64,000 nt of DNA from Longilinea sp964536805 (GTDB lineage: Bacteria; Chloroflexota; Anaerolineae; Anaerolineales; Anaerolineaceae): NCBI GenBank assembly GCA_964536805.1, contig CAZHYQ010000004.1, positions 127,244 through 191,243 of the forward strand, given 5' to 3'. This document shows, in pieces, positions 1 to 8,128 of this stretch. The position numbers were made by a program, and so were the translations under genes. Within the stretch, counting starts at the first letter, position 1. The number at the start of each line of letters is the position of its first letter. The notes under the pieces were generated by a model. It had not been told where the DNA came from. It was given only the letters and a program-made list of their open reading frames with translations, and made no database searches.

Positions 1-1029
1 ATTGATTTACGTTCCGATACGGTCACCCAACCGACGCCTGAAATGCGCACAAGCATGGCTGCTGCAGATGTGGGCGACGATGTTTATGGGGAAGATCCAA
101 CCGTTAACCGCTTGCAGGAAATCTCGGCTGCTCAAATGGGAAAAGAAGCCGGGCTTTTTGTGCCCTCAGGCACCATGGGCAATTTGATCGCCGTGCTGGC
201 ACAATGCGGCCGCGGCGATGAAGCGATTATGGGCAATTTAGGCCATACTTTTCTCTTCGAGGGCGGAGGAGTTGCTGCGTTGGGGGGTGTTTTCCCTCAC
301 ACATTACCAAATCAGCCGGACGGCAGCCTGAAGTTGGATGATATTCGCTCCGCCATCCGCCCGGATGATGTTCACCATCCCGTCAGCAAACTGGTCATTT
401 TGGAGAATACGCACAACCGTTGCGGCGGTGTGACCTTGAGCATGGAATATACCCGCGCAGTAAGCGAGTTGGCACACAGCCATGGTCTGGGATTACACAT
501 TGACGGTGCCCGGATTTACAATGCCGCTGCCGCGTTACAAATTTCTCCCGCAGAGCTTGTGGATAGGGCAGACTCGGTTACTTTTTGCTTGAGCAAAGGT
601 TTATGCGCTCCGGTCGGTTCGGTATTATGCGGCTCACAGGAAATGATTACCCGTGCCAGGCGGATCCGTAAGCAGTTGGGCGGCGGGATGCGCCAAGCGG
701 GTATTTTGGCTGCCGCTGGAATTTTTGCCATCGAGCATATGACTCAACGATTGGTTGAGGATCACCGACGGGCACGCCAATTGGCTGATGGGCTGGCTAA
801 ATTGCCGGGAATTACCTTTGAACTCGGAATGCCGGCGACCAATATGGTTTTTCCATCGTTGAAGAAAGAAATTTCAATTACAGCGGCCGACCTGGCCAAC
901 CAGCTCAAGAAGAAAGGGATCCTGGCCGGGGTGGTTGCTGAACGGCGGCTGCGGATGGTGACCCATTATTGGATCGATGATGCTGCCGTCGAGCGTACTT
1001 TGCAAGCCTTTGGTGAATTGCTTTCTTAG
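1..1029 (+). CDS. ltaE: Low-specificity L-threonine aldolase (5' end just cut)
   Basis: PLP-dependent fold-type I enzyme that splits L-threonine/L-allo-threonine into glycine and acetaldehyde in the cytosol. The frame is already open at base 1 and reads IDLRSDTVTQPTP, the usual beginning of the family directly after Met, so probably only the start codon lies outside the window. The N-terminal RSDT, the DDVYGEDPT segment and the HNRCGGV segment are typical. The PLP-binding lysine is in CLSKGLCAPVGS (Lys at codon 199 counted from base 1), where E. coli LtaE has Lys197. Length fits the family. Its TAG stop overlaps the stop of the convergent diguanylate cyclase gene by 4 nt, and no terminator lies between them. 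Assignment is firm; exact substrate stereochemistry cannot be read. Confidence 0.95.
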   Translation: MDLRSDTVTQPTPEMRTSMAAADVGDDVYGEDPTVNRLQEISAAQMGKEAGLFVPSGTMGNLIAVLAQCGRGDEAIMGNLGHTFLFEGGGVAALGGVFPHTLPNQPDGSLKLDDIRSAIRPDDVHHPVSKLVILENTHNRCGGVTLSMEYTRAVSELAHSHGLGLHIDGARIYNAAAALQISPAELVDRADSVTFCLSKGLCAPVGSVLCGSQEMITRARRIRKQLGGGMRQAGILAAAGIFAIEHMTQRLVEDHRRARQLADGLAKLPGITFELGMPATNMVFPSLKKEISITAADLANQLKKKGILAGVVAERRLRMVTHYWIDDAAVERTLQAFGELLS

Positions 1030-2717
1030 TTTAAACTGGAAAAACTATCTTCACTATACTGGATAATTCCGTTTTCTTCGATTGAGCGGCAGTCGGCTTT
1101 TGACGGTTCAATCTGATTCCTGCCGCGTTCTTTGGCCTCATAAAGCCTTTGATCAGCCAGGTCAATTAATGCCACAATTTCATTGGCTTCCTCAGGATAC
1201 ACGGAAATGCCCTGACAGATCGTTGGTGCAGGAATGGCAGCCTGGTCCCGGCTAAATAGGGATATTTCGCCAACGGCCCGCCGAATACGGTTGGCTACTT
1301 GAATAGCCTGAGCAGCATTCGCGCGCGGCAAAGCAATAATGAATTCCTCGCCGCCCCAACGGCCGATTGAATCGGTGCATTTTATATTCTGCCGGATGGC
1401 ATCGCAAAGCGCGATTAATACTTGATCGCCAACCAAATGGCCATATTTATCGTTATAGACTTTAAACTTATCGATATCCAGCATGATTAACGAGAGCGGT
1501 TGCCCGCTGATGATTACATCCGAAATTTCCGATGCCAGTATATCGATAAAAGCGCCATGATTGATGGTGGATGTAAGCGTATCCTTGCGCGATTGGTCTT
1601 CGACAACCGCATGGTGAGCGGCGTTGTCAAGTGCCATGGCAGCCTGTTGTGTTACATTCTGCAATAATTCGAGATCGCTTTGAGAGTATTGGTTGCGTAA
1701 ATAGGACGCCACTGCAACGACCCCAAAAACCCGGCCGGAGGCTTCCAAGGGCACGCCCATCCAGGAATGGCTGAGTTTAGGCTGTCCAATGGTGGATACT
1801 TTAATGCCCAACCTTTCACGGGCTTCGGAGGTAACATTCCTTAAAAGCAGCGGCTTGCCATTGGAAACCACCCAGCCCGCCAGTGAGTTATCGAGGTCGA
1901 TTTCTGTATTTGTGAAAAAATCGCCATCATCATAGAGCAATTCCAAACGAATGGAATTGCCATTCATCAGACCAAGATAATAAGTGTCTGCATCTAAAGT
2001 TGTTTGAATGGCGTTGCTGACCAATGCAATGACCTGGTGCATCTCGAGGGAAGAGGAAAGATCGCGGGCGATTCGGTTAAGAGTCTCGAGGCGTTGCAAT
2101 TGAATGGATATTGCTTTCTTCATGATGGTAATGGTTTCTGTGACCAGTACCGTAACAATTAATACAAATAGCGTAGTCAGCCAGGTGCTGCTGGTAAATT
2201 CTGTGAAACCGGTGCGTTCCAGCAGAATTTGAACAACGGTTGTCAGCAGAACGAAAATATAGGTTGGCCAACGTCCAGCCAGGACAGCACTCGAAACCAT
2301 CAGGATGGTGATCGCAAGCGGAACGAAACCATTCAGCAGGTAGGGCTGTAACAGGAGAGGAATGGTTATTAATGCGGCATTTAGAAAAACTGAAATGCGG
2401 TGTAAATTCTGATTAGCTGGTTCAAGTTTTGGCAGGATGATAAAAAAAGTTAGGATGATGTATAGAATGCCTGCTAATCCGACCCCAATATTAACCTGCC
2501 GGTTAAGTAAAGGCAAACCCGGGCGGAGGGCAGCAATAAAGATAAAAACGCACAATGCAAGTCCAACGGAAATCGCCGGGAAAGCCAGGCGCTGTTGGTC
2601 TTCCAATGTGAGGTTTAGAGTGGATGGCTTGTTGTTTCGAAGCGAAAGGAAGGGAATTGAATTAATAAGATGAGCAATCGGCTGAGTGATGGAATGAAAT
2701 TGGTCGATGAGTTGCAT
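1026..2717 (-). CDS. Membrane GAF-GGDEF diguanylate cyclase
   Basis: Predicted c-di-GMP synthase of 563 residues. Residues about 45-200 hold five or six membrane segments. A GAF-like sensor domain follows (about 220-365), then a C-terminal GGDEF domain (about 380-540). The active-site loop GGEEF is at about 455-459 and the metal-binding DIDKFKVYNDKYGH segment is intact, so cyclase activity is expected. The product-inhibition I-site normally reads RxxD; here the matching residues are KCTD, so the arginine is lost. An ATG 96 nt further upstream is possible, but GAGGGG about 10 nt before 2717 and a GATAAT-like -10 at 2766-2771 favour this start. The gene is convergent with the threonine aldolase gene. 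The GAF ligand is unknown. Confidence 0.88.
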   Translation of the reverse strand: MQLIDQFHSITQPIAHLINSIPFLSLRNNKPSTLNLTLEDQQRLAFPAISVGLALCVFIFIAALRPGLPLLNRQVNIGVGLAGILYIILTFFIILPKLEPANQNLHRISVFLNAALITIPLLLQPYLLNGFVPLAITILMVSSAVLAGRWPTYIFVLLTTVVQILLERTGFTEFTSSTWLTTLFVLIVTVLVTETITIMKKAISIQLQRLETLNRIARDLSSSLEMHQVIALVSNAIQTTLDADTYYLGLMNGNSIRLELLYDDGDFFTNTEIDLDNSLAGWVVSNGKPLLLRNVTSEARERLGIKVSTIGQPKLSHSWMGVPLEASGRVFGVVAVASYLRNQYSQSDLELLQNVTQQAAMALDNAAHHAVVEDQSRKDTLTSTINHGAFIDILASEISDVIISGQPLSLIMLDIDKFKVYNDKYGHLVGDQVLIALCDAIRQNIKCTDSIGRWGGEEFIIALPRANAAQAIQVANRIRRAVGEISLFSRDQAAIPAPTICQGISVYPEEANEIVALIDLADQRLYEAKERGRNQIEPSKADCRSIEENGIIQYSEDSFSSLN

Positions 2718-2942
2718 GAAACGTAGTCCCCTCAGGTGTAACATGACCCCCATGCCTGACGTGCTATTATCACCCGGAATGACCGTTACAGGTAATTCAA
2801 AACAAATTAACAATTGTATATAAATTGGTCTAAGTTATTTTACCAACAAAATGGTCAAAGATAAACGACCCCGCCGTGTTTGTAAGCAATTTATAAGGTT
2901 CGCATAGTCTATACATGCATGCGTCATCGTCCGCTCATCTAA

Positions 2943-2951
2943 TGTTATAAT
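2943..2951 (+). promoter_or_regulatory. Extended -10 promoter of the purine phosphorylase gene
   Basis: TGTTATAAT is a perfect extended -10 (TGnTATAAT) on the plus strand about 70 nt before the phosphorylase ATG. No good -35 is visible, which is common for extended -10 promoters. Expected transcription start is near 2958. Confidence 0.6.
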
Positions 2952-3020
2952 TTGGTTGGACTATCGTGGTTTTTGCAAAAATTTTGTCACCGATTAATGA
3001 ACAAAACCCTTGGAGGAAAC

Positions 3021-3866
3021 ATGCCGGGTAAAGAATTCTTTACACTTGCTGAAATCGATCAGGTCGCAGAAGGTGTGCGCAGCCGGACCCGGTATCAACC
3101 CAAAGTTGGCCTGATTTTAGGCTCCGGTTTGGGTGATCTGGCGGATGCAGTTGAAGCAGCGGATATTATTCCGTACAGCGAATTACCTTATTGGCCGCTC
3201 TCGACTGTTCACGGGCATGTCGGTCGGTTGGTAATCGGCAAATTGGAAAATCAATCGGTCATGGTGATGCAAGGACGGGCGCATTATTACGAAGGTTATT
3301 CGATGCAAGAGGTGACCCTGCCGGTGCGGGTGATGCAGCGTTTGGGTGTAAAAGTCATTATTGTGACCAATGCTGCCGGAGCGATTCAACCGGAATTTGC
3401 GCCAGGCGATGTAATGTTAATCACGGATCAGCTGAATATGGTTGGAATGGCCGGCTTGAGTCCCCTTCGAGGTCCAAACCTGGACGAATTGGGAGAACGT
3501 TTTCCGGATATGAGCCAGGCTTATGATCGAGCTTTGATGGATCAGGCGCGGAAAATTGCCGCACGCGAACAAATCACCCTGCACGAGGGAGTCTACGCCT
3601 GCCTGGCAGGTCCCTCCTTTGAAACGCCGGCAGATTTGCGTTTCCTGCGAACCATCGGCGCGGACGCTGTCGGCATGTCAACTGTGCCGGAGGTGATTGT
3701 TGCCCGGCATGGCAACACGCGGGTTGTAGGATTCTCGGGCATCAGCAACAAGGCCAACCTGAACGGTTCAACCATTACAACACATGAAGAGGTGCTTCAA
3801 GCCGGAAAGATCATTGTTCCAAAGCTTAAGACTCTGATCCTGGGATTACTCGCCAACCTGGATTAA
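3021..3866 (+). CDS. punA: Purine nucleoside phosphorylase, trimeric PNP-I type
   Basis: Cytosolic phosphorolysis of inosine/guanosine (and deoxy forms) to base plus ribose-1-phosphate in purine salvage. The 281-residue protein begins at ATG 3021, 4 nt after GGAGG (3012-3016); an in-frame TTG further upstream has no such signal. Family motifs are all present: GSGLGDLA phosphate loop, GHVGRLVIG, RAHYYEGYSMQEV, the NAAGAI segment, AGPSFETPADLRFL with the base-binding Glu, and SGISNKAN with the 6-oxopurine-selecting Asn. This last motif separates it from the MTA phosphorylase elsewhere in the window (19240-20109). The gene has its own extended -10 promoter and is followed after 58 nt by the Ig-like membrane protein gene. 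Confidence 0.94.
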   Translation: MPGKEFFTLAEIDQVAEGVRSRTRYQPKVGLILGSGLGDLADAVEAADIIPYSELPYWPLSTVHGHVGRLVIGKLENQSVMVMQGRAHYYEGYSMQEVTLPVRVMQRLGVKVIIVTNAAGAIQPEFAPGDVMLITDQLNMVGMAGLSPLRGPNLDELGERFPDMSQAYDRALMDQARKIAAREQITLHEGVYACLAGPSFETPADLRFLRTIGADAVGMSTVPEVIVARHGNTRVVGFSGISNKANLNGSTITTHEEVLQAGKIIVPKLKTLILGLLANLD

Positions 3867-3924
3867 TGTCTGGATGGATTTCAAATGAATTGGCCGTTAC
3901 GGTAATGGATTCGCCGCGGATTTT

Positions 3925-4614
3925 ATGAGGGACTTCTTTCCGGTTCTTGAAACTTATGAGATCTGGATCTATGCTCTTCTAGGGGTGGTGTTGTTGTTTT
4001 ACCTTAGGAAACTGGCAATTGCTGCGCGGGAATGGCGGGCTGCCCAGTTTGGTTTTGAGAAAGTCGTGGCACAACGGAAATTGAATTTTGCCCTGACCCT
4101 GGTGGTGATCTTTGGTTTGTTGATGCTGGCGGAATTTGTCCTGGTTTCTTTCGTAGCACCGGCTATGCCGAATGCCAAAGTTCTGGTCACCCCAACGCTC
4201 GACCTTCTATCCACGCCCAGGGCAACCTTGCCTGCTATAACGGCAGTAATCACGCCAACAACAGTTGGAATCGAAGCAACGCCTTTGGTCGTCACAGCGG
4301 AAGGCTGTCAACCAGGCATCATTGAATGGGTCTTTCCGAAGCAAGGCGACGTGATTCAGGGGGTGGTAAACGTAAAAGGCACTGTGAATGTCAATAACCT
4401 CGGTTTTTACAAATATGAGTACGTACAGGCCGGCAGCACCGATTGGGTGACAATCGCGGCAGGCAATACGACTGTAGTAAATGATTTGCTCCAGGGAACC
4501 TGGGATACAACCCAATTGATCCCTGGCGATTACCAACTTCGGTTGGTCGTTGCCGACAATCAAAACAATGCATTTCCTGCCTGTACAGTTTCGATACGCG
4601 TTATCGGAAATTAA
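3925..4614 (+). CDS. Membrane-anchored protein with extracytoplasmic Ig-like domain
   Basis: I do not recognise a named family. Of 229 residues, about 12-30 and 55-80 are hydrophobic membrane segments separated by a basic stretch (REWRAAQFGFEKVVAQRK). A Thr/Pro/Val-rich linker follows (about 85-120). The C-terminal beta-rich domain (about 122-229) reads ...VQ/IQGVV..GT...W..I...WDTTQLIPGDYQLRLVV and resembles an Ig-like fold. The same domain pattern occurs in the protein at 60844-61443, where it sits before a C-terminal membrane segment. Two Cys in the domain (GCQPG and PACTV) could form a disulfide. The gene is followed after 12 nt by a GNAT gene and is probably co-transcribed. Function unknown; extracytoplasmic binding is a guess. 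Confidence 0.75.
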   Translation: MRDFFPVLETYEIWIYALLGVVLLFYLRKLAIAAREWRAAQFGFEKVVAQRKLNFALTLVVIFGLLMLAEFVLVSFVAPAMPNAKVLVTPTLDLLSTPRATLPAITAVITPTTVGIEATPLVVTAEGCQPGIIEWVFPKQGDVIQGVVNVKGTVNVNNLGFYKYEYVQAGSTDWVTIAAGNTTVVNDLLQGTWDTTQLIPGDYQLRLVVADNQNNAFPACTVSIRVIGN

Positions 4615-4626
4615 TGGAGAATAAAT

Positions 4627-5166
4627 ATGCCAGAAATTGAAATTCGTCCCGTTGTTCCACACGATATAACTTATCTGGCTGAAATGGAACACCAGAGTCA
4701 ATCGGATTATGTCATGCAAATGGACCGGATCGTGAATGAGGGTGAAATCAGCATCCACTTCCGTGAAATCCGCCTTCCCCGACCGGTTCGAATTGAATAC
4801 CCCCGCCCGACCCGCTTCCTGATGGACCAATGGAAGATGCGGACGCAGATTCTGGTGGCGGCAATCGCTGACGCACCTGTTGGTTACATTACATTATCTG
4901 ACCAGCAAGCGCCGTTGACTGCCTGGGTAAACGACCTGGTGGTAAGTCCACTGGTTCGACGAAAGGGCATCGCCACTGCGCTGGTAATGGCTTCGCAGGA
5001 ATGGGCTATTCAACGCGGACTACGCCGTATGATTTTGGAAATGCAATCCAAAAACCATGCCGCCATCCGGCTGGCAACTAAACTTGGCTTTGAGTTTGGC
5101 GGATATAGCGATTACTATTATTCAAATCAAGATATCGCTTTATTCTTTGCATCGTACTTGCGATAG
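4627..5166 (+). CDS. GNAT-family N-acetyltransferase
   Basis: Transfers an acetyl group from acetyl-CoA to an amine; substrate unknown. The 179-residue protein has the GNAT core: the beta-4 strand VNDLVVSPLVRR followed by the acetyl-CoA pyrophosphate loop RRKGIATAL (R/QxxGxG/A type), then a C-terminal AIRLATKLGFEFGGY segment typical of RimI-like members. The N-terminal half (about 1-75) is less typical and contains many Arg/Asp residues. The start has GGAGA at 4616-4620. It lies 12 nt after the Ig-like gene and 9 nt before the 7TM-GAF gene, so the three probably form one transcript. Confidence 0.88.
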   Translation: MPEIEIRPVVPHDITYLAEMEHQSQSDYVMQMDRIVNEGEISIHFREIRLPRPVRIEYPRPTRFLMDQWKMRTQILVAAIADAPVGYITLSDQQAPLTAWVNDLVVSPLVRRKGIATALVMASQEWAIQRGLRRMILEMQSKNHAAIRLATKLGFEFGGYSDYYYSNQDIALFFASYLR

Positions 5167-5175
5167 GACACGAGC

Positions 5176-7092
5176 ATGGGCATATCCTGGCAGGAAAGTC
5201 TCCAGGTCATCCTAAGAACGACCAGTCAAATACTGACTGCTGGAATCGCGATCACCGCGTTTTCTTTACTGTTGTATGCCTTGACATTTAATTTGCGTGA
5301 CAGGGTTGCGCGGTCTTTTGCGATGATCATGATTTGCGTGGTGATCGTCTTTACATCTGAAGCCATTGGCAGTACATCGACGCAGACAGCCGTACTTGAA
5401 TTTTGGGGCCGGGTGGAATGGGTTGGGATTGTACTTCTTCCACCGGCGTACCTGCAGTTTTCGGATGCAGTTCTTGCCACAACTGGGCGGGTAAGCCGGT
5501 GGCGCAGGCGCTGGGCAGTTCGATTGACCTACCTGGCATCGTTTGTCTTCCTCGCTGCCTTGCCTTTTCCAGGTTTGTTCGGCAATCTGGTGGTCGACCG
5601 CCCTCCGGCACCTTATTTTACAATTTCCATCGTGACGGATGCGTTCACGGTCTTCTACCTGGTTGTCATGGCTTTGTCCTGGTTTACTTTTATGCGGGCA
5701 TTAAGACGGACGGTGACCCCAACCAGCCGGCGCAGGATGATCTATCTGTTGTTTGGCGCTGCAGCACCTGTTTTGGGCGGTTTCCCTTATCTATTGTACG
5801 GTTCCGAATTCGCCGCGCGGCATCCGATTCTATTCTGGTCCGGATCAGTGGTGACAAATCTGCTGGTCGGATCTTTGATCATCGTCATGGCTTACTCAGT
5901 GGCCTTTTTTGGCGTTTCATGGCCTGATCGCGTGGTACGGGCCCGTTTGTTCAAATGGATTATGCGAGGCCCGGTAACCGCCAGCTTCACGCTTACCTTT
6001 GCCACTCTGGTTAGACGGGCTGGCGAATTATATGGTAACTCAAGCTATACAGCTGCCGTACCGATTGTCATGGTTGCGACTGTTTTATTGTTTGAGCATG
6101 TAATCACCGTGTTTGGTCCCATCGCCGAACGTTATTTGTTTTACGGAAACGACCGGGATTCGATGGAATTGCTGCACCTTTTGGAAGACCGCATGTTATC
6201 TCGTACGGATTTACGGCAATTCCTTGAGACTGTATTGGCGGCTGTGTGCGATCGTTTACAAGCTCCTGGAGCCTACCTGGCATCGCTTAGCGGCGGAAAA
6301 ATGGAGTTGGTGGTTACAACCGGAAAAACACGGTTTGAAACCAATGATGTCTCCAATGTGCTCACTGCCTTGATGGCGCACAAGGATGAATTTCCTCTCT
6401 TATTTCAGTGGGGGGATGATCTCCTGGTCCCCATCACCAATGGGAGTGATGAGGATGTTGTTCATCTCATTGGATTATTGGGCGTAAGTCAATTTGGCGC
6501 AGTCCCAGTGGATGACGAACAAAAGGCGGCACTGGAACGCCTGGCAGACCGTGCCAAACTTGCTTTGCGGGATTGGAATTTGCAGGAACAGGTTTTTCAA
6601 TCGCTCGAGTCACTTTCGCCTCAGGTTGAATATATTCAACGGTTGCGCGCAGCCGGCAGTTATGATCAAAATAATGTTTTAGATGGAGAAGGTCCAGAGC
6701 AAAATGGCGATTTGACTCAATGGGTACGGGATGCGTTAACCCATTATTGGGGCGGTCCGAAGTTAACCGAAACCCCGCTGTCACAATTGCACGTGGTCAA
6801 GGATTCCATTGAAAACCATGAAGGCAACGCCGCCAATGGTGTACGGGCCATCCTACGGGTTGCCATTGAACGTACCCGACCTGAGGGAGAACGCCGGTTT
6901 ACCGGCGAATGGATTCTCTATAATATCCTCGATATGAAATTCCTTGAGGGGAAAAAAGTAAGGGAGATTGCCAGCCGGTTAGCCATGAGCGAAGCTGATC
7001 TGTATCGAAAACAAAGGATTGCTGTTGAATCAGTTGCCAAAACCATCCTGGAAATGGAACAGGAGACTGCGAACGAAAATCAAGACCATTAA
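5176..7092 (+). CDS. 7TM sensor with GAF domain and C-terminal HTH-like domain
   Basis: A 638-residue protein with seven predicted N-terminal membrane segments (about residues 15-245), like the 7TM input region found on some histidine kinases. A cytosolic linker and a GAF-like domain follow (about 330-475). There is no HisKA H-box, HATPase or GGDEF. Instead the C-terminal part (about 515-630) is helical, and FLEGKKVREIASRLAMSEAD followed by LYRKQR looks like a DNA-binding helix-turn-helix. The reading is a membrane-tethered one-component regulator. That is inference, since I do not recognise a named family. The start has only a weak Shine-Dalgarno. The gene is the last of the 3925-7092 group. 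Confidence 0.75.
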   Translation: MGISWQESLQVILRTTSQILTAGIAITAFSLLLYALTFNLRDRVARSFAMIMICVVIVFTSEAIGSTSTQTAVLEFWGRVEWVGIVLLPPAYLQFSDAVLATTGRVSRWRRRWAVRLTYLASFVFLAALPFPGLFGNLVVDRPPAPYFTISIVTDAFTVFYLVVMALSWFTFMRALRRTVTPTSRRRMIYLLFGAAAPVLGGFPYLLYGSEFAARHPILFWSGSVVTNLLVGSLIIVMAYSVAFFGVSWPDRVVRARLFKWIMRGPVTASFTLTFATLVRRAGELYGNSSYTAAVPIVMVATVLLFEHVITVFGPIAERYLFYGNDRDSMELLHLLEDRMLSRTDLRQFLETVLAAVCDRLQAPGAYLASLSGGKMELVVTTGKTRFETNDVSNVLTALMAHKDEFPLLFQWGDDLLVPITNGSDEDVVHLIGLLGVSQFGAVPVDDEQKAALERLADRAKLALRDWNLQEQVFQSLESLSPQVEYIQRLRAAGSYDQNNVLDGEGPEQNGDLTQWVRDALTHYWGGPKLTETPLSQLHVVKDSIENHEGNAANGVRAILRVAIERTRPEGERRFTGEWILYNILDMKFLEGKKVREIASRLAMSEADLYRKQRIAVESVAKTILEMEQETANENQDH

Positions 7093-7177
7093 CGTCTATC
7101 GGATTTTTTCAATATTGTGTATATTTAATCCATTAATGGTTTATCCGTATCAAACCAATGCATAGGGAGGTGGGTTG

Positions 7178-8128
7178 ATGCTGAATAATACAACAGAGCC
7201 AGACCTGGAGGCACAAGATATCCCTGAGCTGGATGAAGGCTGGTGGTCGGCAGTTTTGGCCGATGAGGATGCCTATCAGACTGCAAACAAGGATACTGCT
7301 TCCAAGGCCGGCGCTCAACCTGGGCTGGGGAATGTAAATTGGGACAAAGTCCAGGAATGTTACGATCAGGATGAAGTTCTGGAATTATCCGTTCAAGGAT
7401 TTAATCGGGGTGGTTTGCTCGTCGCTGGGGATGGCGTACAGGGGTTTGTGCCGGTTTCGCATCTGATTGAAATGCCATGCGAAATTGAGGAAGAAGAACG
7501 GCGGGAGATCCTTACCGGATATGTTGGCCGAACGATTCACCTGAAAGTGATTGAATGCGAACCATCACAGGAACGGATCGTATTCTCCGAAAGGGCAGCC
7601 CTGGCGGGAGAAGGACGGCGCAAACACCTTTTCACCACATTAAAGGAAGGCAGCCTGGTATCGGGTTCCATTACAAACGTAACCGATTTTGGCGTTTTTG
7701 TGGATCTGGGCGGGGTGGAAGGCCTGATTCACGTTTCCGAATTATCCTGGGGACGGGTACAACATCCTGCCGATGTTGTCAAGGTCGGCCAATGCATCCA
7801 GGTAATGGTCCTTCAAGTATCTGAAGAGACTTCCCGGATTGCCCTGAGCTTAAAGCGGCTGCAGATGAATCCTTGGGAAACTTTGGTTAGATCACATCAA
7901 CCTGGCGATGTGGTGCAGGCCGAGGTAACTTCCATTATGAAATACGGGATTTTTGCACGCTTGGAGGAAGGCGTTGAAGGGTTGATCCATATTTCATCCA
8001 TTCCATTTCCTCCCGGGCAAAAAGATTTCAGCCATGTTTTTCATGTTGGACAAATGGTTCAAGTTCGCATTCTACATATCGATGCCGAACGCCGCCGGTT
8101 GGGGTTGGGACTAGTGCAGGTTGAATGA
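7178..8128 (+). CDS. S1-domain RNA-binding protein (three S1 repeats)
   Basis: The 316-residue protein resembles ribosomal protein S1/YugI-like RNA-binding proteins. A degenerate S1 repeat is at about 60-135 (VQGFNRGGLLV...GFVPVSHL). Two clear repeats follow at about 155-228 (GSITNVTDFGVFVDLGG...GLIHVSELSW) and about 240-315 (AEVTSIMKYGIFARLEEG...GLIHISSIPF). The N-terminal 50 residues are acidic. Start is ATG 7178, 7 nt after GGGAGG (7165-7170); a TTG just before it is less likely. The stop overlaps the ftsK start (ATGA at 8125-8128), so the two are translationally coupled. It may be the main S1 or an accessory one; the number of S1 repeats is lower than in E. coli RpsA. Confidence 0.88.
   Translation: MLNNTTEPDLEAQDIPELDEGWWSAVLADEDAYQTANKDTASKAGAQPGLGNVNWDKVQECYDQDEVLELSVQGFNRGGLLVAGDGVQGFVPVSHLIEMPCEIEEEERREILTGYVGRTIHLKVIECEPSQERIVFSERAALAGEGRRKHLFTTLKEGSLVSGSITNVTDFGVFVDLGGVEGLIHVSELSWGRVQHPADVVKVGQCIQVMVLQVSEETSRIALSLKRLQMNPWETLVRSHQPGDVVQAEVTSIMKYGIFARLEEGVEGLIHISSIPFPPGQKDFSHVFHVGQMVQVRILHIDAERRRLGLGLVQVE

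Noticed and set aside
4207..4830. A long minus-strand open frame (207 codons) across the Ig-like and GNAT genes.
   Set aside because: It is antisense to two well-supported genes, has no Shine-Dalgarno and no recognisable motif; frames of this length are common opposite coding regions.
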